Translations under genes and position numbers: made by a program
NCBI GenBank assembly: GCA_951640165.1
Contig: OX621250.1
Location: 19,257,001-19,321,000 of the forward strand
DNA length: 64,000 nucleotides
Direction of reading: 5' to 3'
Source: Pseudoips prasinana
Taxonomy: Eukaryota; Arthropoda; Insecta; Lepidoptera; Nolidae
Shown here: positions 24,501 to 33,241 of the stretch, in pieces
How positions within the stretch are numbered: position 1 is the first letter of the stretch
Layout: the number at the start of each line of letters is the position of its first letter
Notes under the pieces: model-generated
What the model saw: the letters and a program-made list of their open reading frames with translations, nothing else
Told to the model about the DNA's origin: nothing
Database searches by the model: none

Positions 24501-25028
24501 TATTCTATTATAAAACCATTTTATGGTAACCGAATTGAATTGTGCTATACTGACACAGATAGTCTTGTTTATGATGTACAGAGTAATGACGTGTATAAAG
24601 ATTTAAAGGTCAGTTTTCTAAAATATTTTGACACAAGCAACTACGATTTGAATAACGAATTTAACCTGCCAATTATTAATAAGAAGATTCCAGGTCTGTT
24701 TAAGGATGAAATGGGTGGTAAAATTATCCAAGAGTTCGTAGGACTGCGCTCAAAGTTGTATTGTATTAAAACTTTAAATAAAACAATAAAAAAAGCAAAA
24801 GGCACAAGAAAAAATGTTACAGCAAGTTTAAATATGTTAGATTATAAAAATGCTTTGTACAATTGCGAAGTCATTCGCAAAAAAAATAAACTATTTAGGT
24901 CTATAAAACATGAGATATTCACCCAGGATGTAAATAAAGTAGCACTTTCGAGTAATGACGATAAACGGTTGCTATGCGCTGATAAGGTATCTACTTTAGC
25001 CTGGGGTAATACAACTATATTAATGTAA
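21526..25028 (+). pseudogene. pPolB: Protein-primed DNA polymerase B, inactivated (copy 1)
   Basis: This is the same gene as the intact 1167-codon version at 56312-59815. It starts at the same ATG (MPFCTVCNTSVERSQW) and is collinear to the same stop. Lesions relative to copy 2: a nonsense TAG at 22567-22569 just before the exonuclease I motif, the ADFE aspartate changed to asparagine (GCGAATTTTGAA), a nonsense TAA at 22825-22827, a histidine-to-leucine change in the HCH motif, a 1-bp deletion near 23196, and a TAG near 23213. The polymerase half (from 23217) remains open to 25028 and keeps LDCNNLYGYSM and YTDTDSLVYDV. The polymerase must come from another copy if this element ever moves. Confidence 0.95.
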
Positions 25029-25493
25029 AATAAATTTTATTATTATTATATAATTTTATATGTATTTGTATTTTAAGCCTTGTACCTATATTCGTGTTTC
25101 TTTCTACATATAAATAAAATAAAATTTACTATTCTGTTTAAATATGTCTTTAATTTCTATACCCATTGACAACCCGATAAGACTTTTTGCTTGCATTCAA
25201 TGTGCTATGCAATTACCAGCATTAACTTGTTGAAACTTGAAATTGATTAGCAGTAATAAAGCAAGTACCAAGTAATATTTTATACATAAGTATTATTATA
25301 AAATCTATACAATTCCTGATGACTAAGCAGGCGCGCCCGGCGCCGGCGCGCGGCTTTAAGAAATACGACACTTATCAGGTGTTCGCGCTCCGTAAGTGGT
25401 AAGCGCTGTCCACAAGGATACAGGTTCAAACTTGTCTAATTCAACATGAAATTGATTCGCATTATATCGTACAGGCTCTGGTTACACTAGAAC
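25029..25493. other. Polinton centre, non-coding, with GC palindrome and tRNA-like motif
   Basis: AT-rich sequence after the polymerase stop includes AATAAA signals. At 25330-25355 is a sharp GC-rich near-palindrome centred on GGCGCC (GCGCGCCCGGCGCCGGCGCG). Just after it, AAGTGGTAAGCGC and ACAGGTTCAAACTTGT resemble the A and B boxes of a tRNA gene. Both parts are conserved in copy 2 at 60,115-60,230. Function is unknown; a Pol III transcription unit or a SINE-derived piece is possible. Confidence 0.5.
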
Positions 25494-25496
25494 ATT

Positions 25497-26535
25497 AAAT
25501 AATAAATAAAATAAATAAATAAATAAAAAAGGTTTTTATTCACGTAGACTTTAAAAAAGCGCTTGTAAATAGTCAGAACATGTTTGTAGTAATATAGTTG
25601 TATACATTAGATATTATTTCTAGTAACATAGATATTTAGGTACATCTTGTATCAAAACATTTATAAAATTTATTTTATTACAGAAATAATATTTAGCTAG
25701 CTCGTATCAAGTTATTGTCAAGAGATTATGTTTAATTATCTAGTTTAAGTCTAATATTTTTACTACATATTGTCAATGGTTCTGTCTATATTAAAGGTAT
25801 TATTATTATGACGGACCTTGTGTTAGTAACGACGGTCGCGCTTTAATGCTACCACCGGATCCAATGCGCCCCAACTGAGAAGACCCAGCGAAACAAACTC
25901 AGTGGGTTCATCTACTACCGGTTTCAACACGACCCAGTTGAGACGGTCCGGCGAAACATACTCAAGCGGGCATGAACACGGGATTTGGTCCAATTAGAGT
26001 AATTATTTAGTAGGCAAACACAATATATGCTCGATCGGTTGTCTGAATGCTTATTATTTTAGATTATATTTAGGTATACAAAAGAAAAACTTCGAAACAA
26101 TAACATTATTCATTTTGAGACAGAGTCAATAATTTTAAATTAAGTATATGATAGCAATCATTTACAGATAGTTCACGTAACACAGCAGATCAGTCATGTC
26201 TATATGGCTACAAGATCTCCAGCGAGCAATGTGCAGGTAGGAAGTGAGAGCCAGACGTCTTTGTCATCGATGTACTCTTTAGTGGTGTAATAACCCCTAG
26301 CCATAAGTACACGTTTAATATGTGTTTTAAAACTTGTGTCAGGCAGATCAGTAATTTGAGTAGGAAGCTTGTTATAAAACCTAATACAATTTCCTAAAAA
26401 TGATTTATTAGTTTTGCTTACTCTAAAGCCTGGCATGGCTAGTTTGTTTTTATTCCTAGTATTTATATTATGCAGTTCACTTTTCTTTTTATAATTATGA
26501 ATATTTTTTCTAACAAACATTATATTCTGATATAT
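25497..26535 (-). mobile_element. 5'-truncated CR1/Jockey-like LINE, absent from copy 2
   Basis: A 1039-bp insert lies between GAACATT and ATTCATAAAT, where copy 2 has the uninterrupted sequence near 60,280. The short duplication is about ATT. On the minus strand it encodes the last 113 codons of a non-LTR retrotransposon ORF2 (FLGNCIRFYNKLPTQITDLP), stopping at 26200, then a roughly 660-bp 3' UTR and a TTTAT-rich tail. It has the same 3' end family as the pieces in the BEL integrase and the composite satellite. The exact clade is not certain. Confidence 0.88.
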
Positions 26536-26541
26536 ATTCAT
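26200..26541 (-). pseudogene. LINE ORF2 C-terminal fragment
   Basis: A 113-codon open frame contains NTRNKNKLAMPGFRVSKTNK, then GNCIRFYNKLPTQITDLPDT and a basic stretch THIKRVLMARGYYTTKEYID. This pattern closes ORF2 of CR1/Jockey-group retrotransposons, after the reverse transcriptase domain. No catalytic domain remains. The apparent start methionine lies at the truncation point and is fortuitous. Confidence 0.8.
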
Positions 26542-26724
26542 AAATAATATTGATACTCTGTCGTTACATTACGCAGTCACTTGTTGAAGTGGTCACATCG
26601 CTGCATCGATTCAAAGCAAATAATTCGTAAGTATATTTTGTTCTGTGTATGTTTATAAATTTCCTTTTTTGTTATAAAATTAAATAATATTAATGACTAT
26701 TTTGTTTGTTTCAGCTCATCAATA

Positions 26725-27021
26725 ATGGCAGATTCACCTGATATTGTCTTCTCCCAATACGGTCAAGGTTTCCCGACTCCGAGTTTAAGTTGGCATACCC
26801 CAGAAGCACACGGGTCCGCCAACAAGAAGCCTAGAGCAAGACGGGAGTGCCAAAAACGAAAATCATCTGGGCAGTCTGCGTGTCAATCGTACGTCGTAAA
26901 CAATGAAAAGAAAAAAGGTTTACGACTTATACAAGTGAACGTTTTGGACATCAGTGAAAATCAAGAACCTGCAAGTGACAATGAGGAGGTGATAGTGTTA
27001 AGTGCGAAGTATGTAAAGTAA
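26725..27021 (+). pseudogene. Polinton small basic protein gene, cut by a mariner-like transposon
   Basis: The first 96 or so codons match the intact 125-codon gene at 60470-60847 (MADSPDIVFSQYGQGFPTPS, then KKPRARRECQKRKS, a likely nuclear localisation signal). At 27016 the transposon interrupts the frame; the rest of the gene (VSEPVD ... to a TAG at 29495-29497) lies beyond it. The start is preceded by a spliced leader: donor TTC|GTAAGT at 26627 and acceptor TTTCAG at 26714. Function unknown. Confidence 0.75.
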
Positions 27022-29408
27022 CCGTCATGAGAAGCTATAAATTTTGTAAACAAGTGTTCAGGAGTTCACAACATTTGGACCAACAAAAAAAATGAATTTG
27101 TTTAAGATTTAATAAATTATTAAGTAACAAATATTAATTAACATATATTATTTAAGAATAATTATTCGTCAGATTCAGATGTTTCCATTTCTGTGTCAGA
27201 ATCAGTGACATGTATCACGAAGCTGTCTACAGTTTTATCAATCATCTCATCGATATTGGAATAAAAATTATCTTCTTCCTTGATAACATGCTCCACACAA
27301 CGCTTCCAATTTTCCGAAGTAATCTGCTGCAGTCCCTCTTGTAATAATTGTTTTACCTCGTCAAATTTAAAATTTGTATTTTTGCGAGCAACATATCCTT
27401 TTACGTTGGCCCAAATTAGCTCAATTGGATTAAGCTCACAATGATATGGCGGGAGTCTCAATACTTCCACCTTATATTTTTTTGCGAGCTCGTCCACTAC
27501 ATAAGTTTTAAAATTGTCTTTAACATTTTTTACTTTTAGCAGTAATTCAGTCTTAATTTCATTGTCGTCGTAAGAAATATTCTTACTGACAAGCCAATTT
27601 TGTATATCATTTTTTTTCCAGGCAGTAGTAGGAATTCTTTCAAGACGCCTTGAGTGGTATGGTGCATTGTCCATTACCACTACTGCATTTTCTCCAAGTT
27701 TTGGGAGAACGTTTTCAAACCATTGTTCAAAATGTGTTGCATCCATTGATTCATGGTAATCTCCCGTCTACTTGCATTCAAATATATTTTCACCGCCCTC
27801 TACAAAACCGTTCTCATTGCCAATATGGGTAATTATTAATCGTTTACCTTTTGACGTTGGGTTACGTGCACCAATGCTAAGTCCTTCTAGGAAAGCCTGC
27901 TTCTTACTTTTAACTTGTTGGTCTACCCAAGTTTTATTTACGGTATGTCCTGTAAAAACAATTAAACATTTGTTAATTAGCGTCTTGCGCAGTAAAAGAG
28001 TTGAAGTACATTATTATTAATACACACTTGTGATAGCCCTTAAGAACTAATGTTTCAAGGTCGGCGGCGCGTGGGTTATATTTTGCAAATAGATTTGCAG
28101 TATAATCACTTCACGGTAAAGGCGACGGTATTTGCTTACTATCAGGCGAACCGTAAGGTAGTCTGCCGTTTCACTGCAATAAAAAAAAACACACTAACCT
28201 GCATTCACCCATGTCTCATCCATGTAAAATATCTGGCGATTTTGTTGTCTATAGTCTTTAATAGATTTCAAATATTTTCGCCGCCATATTGTTATGTCAT
28301 CTCTATCAATAAGTGCGTTATTTCGCTGTCGTTTTATATATTTAAAGTTTAAATGCTTTATTAGCCGCCTGAGAGTTGTTTCGCTAAAATTTGGCAAATC
28401 TTCATCGTCATTGACTGCCTGAAGAATCTTGGGAATTGTTGGTAATTGGCCATTTAAAAAGAAACTGTGAATTTTTTTCCTAATTACGGATTTATCAAAA
28501 TCGTCTACTTTCTGATAAAATTTAGGCCTGTCTTTAGACTTGATAGGTGATTTTATTCCCTCTTCTGATTTATATTCTTTTAATATATTATACACAGATG
28601 CTATGCCAATTCCCAAAATCAATGCTGTTTTTTTATTTATTTCGGTTTTGTAGGAATATTCATTCGATGGCCAATTTTCTTTCACGTACTTATATACGTT
28701 GATCACCATATTTTTCTCATTAGCCGTAAAGCTCGTCACCTGTAAAAATCACCTGTAGTCACTTGTCACACGAAGCTCAAGCTATATCTGCAGGTATACC
28801 AATTAACCTAACCAATTACTTAACAATTTAAAACCTACTTCTAATATTAACCTTAAGTTTCCAAAGATTAGCGCGTTTGAACAAACAACTCTTTCTTTTT
28901 ACTTATTATATATTTTAGATAAATTGTATTACGCACCTTTTGACGTTTTTTTCGTGGCGAATTTATTTCCTTAGATGTACTGGCTACTGGCTCCATTATA
29001 CGTAATAACAAATAAAATTAACGCAACAATTAAAGTAACAACAATAAAAAAGTGATAACGAAACAATAACAAAATTAACAACAACAACCAGATCCGCGAT
29101 ATATGCAAAGCAATGATACAAACTCGTACGCATTCGAAACTCGAATGACGCGTTTATTTCAAAATGGCGTCCCGATAGTTTACAATCCCTGCGACGGACG
29201 CGTTCCGGTACCAAGAAACACAAACGATAGCGCTTTGCGTCGTTAAAATATGATCCGACTAAATTAAATAGGTTGTTACTTTCATATAACCCGTCTATAT
29301 TTCATGTCGATTGAATATGGTCAATTTATTATTATCTCGCAGTATAAAATGTTTACTTAGTAAAAGATGTTTGTTTACATAATTTATAGCTTCTCGTGAC
29401 GGGTACTT
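27016..29408 (-). mobile_element. Tc1/mariner-like DNA transposon inserted in Polinton copy 1
   Basis: 2393 bp are flanked by TA (27014-27015 and 29409-29410). Terminal inverted repeats: the left begins AAGTAACCGTCATGAGAAGC and the right, reversed, AAGTACCCGTCACGAGAAGC, with similarity continuing to TGTAAACAA. Copy 2 has the empty site with a single TA (GTATGTAGTCAG near 60,757). The transposase is on the minus strand. 28,740-29,408 holds no recognisable gene. Confidence 0.95.
27162..28739 (-). pseudogene. Tc1/mariner-superfamily transposase (DDE_3 type), one intron, one nonsense codon
   Basis: Exon 1 (28199-28739) has an N-terminal helix-turn-helix region (ILGIGIASVYNILKEYKSEE) and the first catalytic aspartate in IFYMDETWVNAG. 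A 249-nt intron (27950-28198) with donor GCAG|GTTAGT and acceptor TTTTACAG joins in phase to HTVNKTWVDQQ. Exon 2 (27162-27949) has VVVMDNAPYHS with the second aspartate and LPPYHCELNPIELIWANVK with the last acidic residue. A TAG at about 27766-27768 in exon 2 breaks the frame. The acidic tail (TDSDTEMETSESDE) ends the protein. Confidence 0.88.
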
Positions 29409-29497
29409 TAGTCAGTGAACCAGTGGACGATGTTATGGACGAGACACTATCGTTAATTAACAAAATATCCAAAAAACTCTGTAATGACTCTTATTAG

Positions 29498-30290
29498 TGA
29501 TATTATTAAGTACTTAAGTGTTTTGGTAATAGTAATGGCAAGTTATTTTTCTGTACTTAAAAATAGTTCCTAAGTTATTGTGTAATTATATATTAAAATA
29601 TCAAATAATTTTAAATTTTATTGTAATATTAATGTCAAAATAAAATAATACATAACGTAGGTATAGGTTAGAAAGATGAAATAATTCAATATTATAATTT
29701 GTAAATTGGTAAATATGTTAAATGTATAAATTAAACAATTTTCTTTCTTATTGTAGAATAATAATTATGCATCACAAATTTGTAAATAGATAAATAAATG
29801 TTTACGTATGTCTGTATGTATGAATAAAAATAACTAAATAACTATAAGTAAGTTTAAATTTGTAAATAAGTAGGTAAATGATGAATGTAATAAAATAATT
29901 ATCAAATAGGTATTATAAGTTTTTGTTGTAATATATGTAGCAACGAGGTAAATAGAATTAAGAAAATGAATCAAAAATTAATTAGATATTTGTAAATAAT
30001 ATAAAAAGTTAATAAAAATATATTTATAATTTAAATTACATATGTTTTATTTTACATTACATTGCTTGAGCATCAAATTTACTGTAGTAAAATAATGTTT
30101 AGCTTACTATTCGTCCCCAGTTCTCATTAATTGTTATAAAAATATTGTATTAAATTATTTAGGTACTTGAAATTAAATTTACTTACATGACTTATTTTGC
30201 GACAGCTAATTTAGAGCTTCATATGTTGAATCATAGTTAGTTATTAGTAGAGGTATGTTGAAATAAAACAAACATAAGTAGATTAAAATA
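29498..30290. other. AT-rich convergent intergenic region
   Basis: This lies between the last plus-strand gene and the first minus-strand gene of the element. It has several spaced copies of TTTGTAAAT (around 29698, 29779, 29857 and 29990) and AATAAA-like signals on both strands. Its conservation in copy 2 (60,848-61,640) is nearly complete. It probably holds the 3' ends of the two transcript groups. No gene is seen. Confidence 0.7.
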
Positions 30291-30296
30291 TTTTTA

Positions 30297-30799
30297 TTAA
30301 CAAAATAAATTAAATACAGACATATTATTATCAAAATACCATTTCTTAATACATATAGCATTATTCAAAGCACAGTTTAGTCTATGATTTACACAATTAA
30401 ATTCAGTATTATTTTTACAATATTTCTTTTTCAATCTTGAAAAATTAGGACATCCTTTTTCACCTATATCTATCACTTCACAATTTGCACCCAATTCTTT
30501 AATCCACTTTATCTTTTCTAAGCCCTTTGTGATAATTTTTTTATTTTCTAAATGTGGAATGATGACGCGTTGAAATTCTCTGTAGCCTATGTAGCCCTCA
30601 CTCCAGAAAATGCCTCGATTTCGTTCTAACCATCTCACTTGCTTCTTTTCTTCTTCTGTTAGATAATGGAATGCATGTGGTGGTTTTATCAAAAATGTCT
30701 GTGTATGCTCCTGACTTGCAATGGCTACTTCTTTCACAATAAAATTATTTATAAATCTTTAAATCCTTGGATTTCCACTATGACGGTATCCGGCTTCAT
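30297..30799 (-). pseudogene. Conserved Polinton protein (167-aa type), N-terminal frameshift in copy 1
   Basis: It matches the intact gene at 61648-62151. The start ATG (30797-30799) overlaps the capsid stop as ATGA. A 1-bp deletion in an A/T run near 30,748 shifts the N-terminal 20 or so codons out of frame, leaving an open frame from 30737 (MKEVAIASQEHTQTFLIKPP). The C-terminal cysteine/histidine-rich part (CPNFSRLKKKYC, CVNHRLNCALNNAIC) is intact. The pattern resembles a small nuclease-like protein common in arthropod virus-like elements, but no catalytic set can be proven by eye. Confidence 0.7.
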
Positions 30800-32010
30800 G
30801 ATAGCTTCTTTACAATGTTGCTTAATGGTTTGTATTCAACAATGCAATCGTTGAGAATGAGACAATACGCTGAAGTTTGATCTGGTATCTCTGTATCACT
30901 CTCAATTTCCACCCTTACATCCACAACAGGACCTGTCTTCAAGTTATCAACTTGTCTAGAGCAATCAACAACAAACAGAGGTGCTAAATCTTTAAATTGC
31001 TTCTCACTTAACAAGGGCTCCGGCCGACGTCCGTAATACGACTGTTGAAATCTAGTGTATTGTTCGTATAATAAAGCGATTCTGTTATTAGCAAAACTTA
31101 TATTCAGGTTTTCATATGGAAAGTAGGTTGAATTGAGATATACTCTAACGTCTCGAACATGACAGTGATCGAATTGAGACATGTCAGAACTTGCATTGTT
31201 TTTCCTATTTGTCTGTAGACCAACAATAATGTATCTTGGTTTTTCTATTTGAGATGAAGTTTTGATAGACCAGGTATGCTTCGTAGTTTTAGGCAAAGCT
31301 GGATATTCGTACAGATCCCAATTTCTGTATATCATTTGAAGCGGTCGATCTTTTTCTAAGAGTTTTAACAAAGTATTTTTTTCTTTGTCTGATACTTTAA
31401 CATGCGGTACGCGCCATATGATTTTGTTGATCTGAACATCATCCACTACTTCGCTGGTATTAAGTTTTACAGCGTTCAAATTAGTGTTACTTCGTAACAA
31501 TATCAGTTCATGTCTACTATTTATCACAACTTTTTTAAAATCTTCCGCAAAACCGAGGACGTTACAGAGTGGTATAGAAGCAGAAAACTTTCCTCCATCA
31601 ATATTCTTTTTGCCATCAATATTCCAACCCCAAGCATTAGACATTTTTGATTCACTTTCGTTCATTGAAATTAATGATTTCATGGTGGTTGTTATACCTG
31701 CATTTTTTACTTTATCAATCTCTACTCCATTTAGCTCATACCTAATGTCTTGGAACAAGTACAGTAGAGCATTGTTTGTGAAATGGACACTAGTGACTGG
31801 GTCTTTTAAGTCCTTTTTGCTGACAATGACAGTGCCTTCCAAATATAGAGTGCTAGCTGATGGCAGTATGTACAGGTCCTGTTGGTTTATAGGTATGCGA
31901 ATTTCATCGTTCCTGTTGAAACTTGTTACGTATGGCTTGTACGAATGAAATTCGATTCCTTCTATAGTATTATCGTAAGTCGGAGCGGATAAAACGTCTA
32001 AGATATTCAT
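30796..32010 (-). CDS. MCP: Polinton major capsid protein (double jelly-roll)
   Basis: A 404-codon frame, intact in copy 1, corresponds to the double-jelly-roll major capsid protein of arthropod Polinton-like elements. Visible landmarks are SFNRNDEIRIPINQQDLYIL near the N-terminus, QDIRYELNGVEIDKVKNAGI, then KIIWRVPHVKVSDKEK, YRNWDLYEYPALP and EKPRYIIVGLQTNRKN in the second half. It would build the capsid shell, assembling with penton and packaging ATPase. Its start overlaps the 63-aa ORF stop (ATGA), and its own stop overlaps the next ATG (ATGA), as in a compact polycistronic block. Copy 2 carries a nonsense at codon 7 of this gene. Assignment rests on recalled family features, not a search. 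Confidence 0.85.
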   Translation of the reverse strand: MNILDVLSAPTYDNTIEGIEFHSYKPYVTSFNRNDEIRIPINQQDLYILPSASTLYLEGTVIVSKKDLKDPVTSVHFTNNALLYLFQDIRYELNGVEIDKVKNAGITTTMKSLISMNESESKMSNAWGWNIDGKKNIDGGKFSASIPLCNVLGFAEDFKKVVINSRHELILLRSNTNLNAVKLNTSEVVDDVQINKIIWRVPHVKVSDKEKNTLLKLLEKDRPLQMIYRNWDLYEYPALPKTTKHTWSIKTSSQIEKPRYIIVGLQTNRKNNASSDMSQFDHCHVRDVRVYLNSTYFPYENLNISFANNRIALLYEQYTRFQQSYYGRRPEPLLSEKQFKDLAPLFVVDCSRQVDNLKTGPVVDVRVEIESDTEIPDQTSAYCLILNDCIVEYKPLSNIVKKLS

Positions 32011-32198
32011 TTTAGCAATCCAATCGCTCTAAGGAATGTTTTGTTGTCTTTAGTTAATTTAATTTTTTTCTTAAAGCGAGGTCCTACTTGGTAGGTTGTT
32101 CGAATAGAACTAATATTTTTTATTTGTTGATTCTCATATTTATTAAAGTCAATCATTTTTCCTTCTGAGGTGCAAATACAGCTGTACTTCTTCACCAC
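32007..32198 (-). CDS. Conserved 63-aa ORF between penton and capsid genes
   Basis: The small basic protein (KFKKK-like core: GPRFKKKIKLTKDNKTFLR) is kept in both copies, with one amino-acid change out of 63 (the E/G difference at NKYENQQ). It overlaps the penton 3' end by 50 nt and the capsid start by 4 nt (ATGA), so its frame is constrained on both sides. I do not recognise a domain. The lysine-rich character would suit a DNA- or capsid-associated peptide, but that is inference. Confidence 0.7.
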   Translation of the reverse strand: MVKKYSCICTSEGKMIDFNKYENQQIKNISSIRTTYQVGPRFKKKIKLTKDNKTFLRAIGLLK

Positions 32199-32871
32199 GC
32201 AAATTGATTAAACGATTGTTAATATCCAATAACCTGATGTGTATGCAGCTTATGTTGTTTTGGTTGATTGGAAAGTATAGAGCGTTTTTTGGGATTTCTA
32301 TGATTCTGTATCCAGGTGGCACGTTTAGGGCGAATTCGTGAATAATGTGACTTGGATCGCCGTTTATATAGGAGCCGCTCACAATATCACATTCAATCCT
32401 GACCACGGTCGTCGGTAAAATGTTGACTGGAAACTCTGATACATACCATTTATTTGCTTTCAATGTCTGCTGATTAAAGCCTAACAGTTTTCCGAAGGAG
32501 TCTTCTTTGGTAAAATTTACGTCTTTTGTACAGTAAATAGTAGTTTTTAGAGTATTGTTATTGCACTGTAGTTTTATTGATGCATCCTTTATTTCAGATT
32601 TTAAATAGTCATTGATATCTTGCAATTCATACGCACCTTCAGGTATTTCAATAACGTCATTGATGCCATAATAAAATTTGTTATTACTTTTATCGATATT
32701 TGGGATAGAATTAAATGTTGAAAAATGCATTAAAGCACATTCATATTGTGCATCCAATTGTAAAGGATTGGGAAAGTATGTAGATAAACTTGATGAGTTC
32801 CCAGTTATTGACAAAGTGAGTGACATTTTGTAAATGAGTGAAATGAAAGAAATATCATATATTTTATACAT
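32149..32871 (-). CDS. Polinton penton / minor capsid protein (single jelly-roll)
   Basis: A 240-codon frame. The ATG at 32871 overlaps the protease stop by 8 nt, but a second ATG (MSLTLSITGNSSSLS, 32826) gives a start typical of pentons and may be the real one. The beta-rich sequence includes FPNPLQLDAQYECALMHFST, then LGFNQQTLKANKWYVSEFPV and the C-terminal LINLRGEEVQLYLHLRRKND. A small protein next to the double-jelly-roll capsid gene is expected to be the vertex penton. The copy 2 counterpart (63502-64000, window-truncated) is almost identical. Confidence 0.75.
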   Translation of the reverse strand: MYKIYDISFISLIYKMSLTLSITGNSSSLSTYFPNPLQLDAQYECALMHFSTFNSIPNIDKSNNKFYYGINDVIEIPEGAYELQDINDYLKSEIKDASIKLQCNNNTLKTTIYCTKDVNFTKEDSFGKLLGFNQQTLKANKWYVSEFPVNILPTTVVRIECDIVSGSYINGDPSHIIHEFALNVPPGYRIIEIPKNALYFPINQNNISCIHIRLLDINNRLINLRGEEVQLYLHLRRKND

Positions 32872-33154
32872 TTTTATTCCAAAAAGTCCACAGATATTCT
32901 AAACATAAGTGTCCGCAGGTTACTGTATTAAACTTTTGATATCTCGTGTAGTTATAAAATACAGTACAATTCTTAAAATACCGCATTAATTCTACTGGAG
33001 GTCTTAAATCTCCATAGCTATCAAAATATTCACAATAGTTGTTTATTTTAACATACGCTACCCAATGAGTTCCTTCATTTTTAGAATTATCCAAGTTAAC
33101 GATGCCACATTCAACTTGCTTTGGCTGCCCTGGTAACTGATCTTTCATGTACAC
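32864..33154 (-). CDS. Adenain-like cysteine protease (capsid maturation)
   Basis: It cleaves virion proteins during particle maturation in adenoviruses and related elements. From the first ATG the frame is 96 codons, with GTHWVAYVKI (catalytic His30), EYFDSYGDLRPP (Asp45 region) and TVTCGHLCLEYLW (Cys80/Cys84, one the nucleophile). This is short for the family. The same frame is open upstream to 33231 and beyond without an ATG, and that stretch (LTNVDIQKYAKDIPYFRGVY) looks like a normal protease N-terminus. The protein therefore probably begins in the PLA2 gene by a -1 frameshift, or has lost its start. Confidence 0.85.
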   Translation of the reverse strand: MYMKDQLPGQPKQVECGIVNLDNSKNEGTHWVAYVKINNYCEYFDSYGDLRPPVELMRYFKNCTVFYNYTRYQKFNTVTCGHLCLEYLWTFWNKNV

Positions 33155-33227
33155 CCCTCGGAAATACGGGATATCCTTTGCATACTTTTGAATATCTACA
33201 TTAGTTAGGGGGCGATTGGGCAGCTTA

Positions 33228-33241
33228 TATTTCAGTTTTTT
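33228..33241 (-). promoter_or_regulatory. Candidate -1 ribosomal frameshift site (A AAA AAC)
   Basis: On the minus strand the PLA2 frame reads TCA AAA AAC TGA. The heptamer A AAA AAC fits X XXY YYZ in the zero frame, directly before the stop. A -1 shift enters the open protease frame (CTG AAA TAT AAG). The downstream structure was not evaluated. Confidence 0.5.

Noticed and set aside
28996..29223. 75-aa minus-strand frame with a hydrophobic stretch
   Set aside because: It lies in the mariner-like element 5' region; low complexity, no homology seen.
31484..31948. 154-aa plus-strand frame opposite the capsid gene, also at 62837-63301
   Set aside because: Antisense shadow of the conserved capsid coding sequence.
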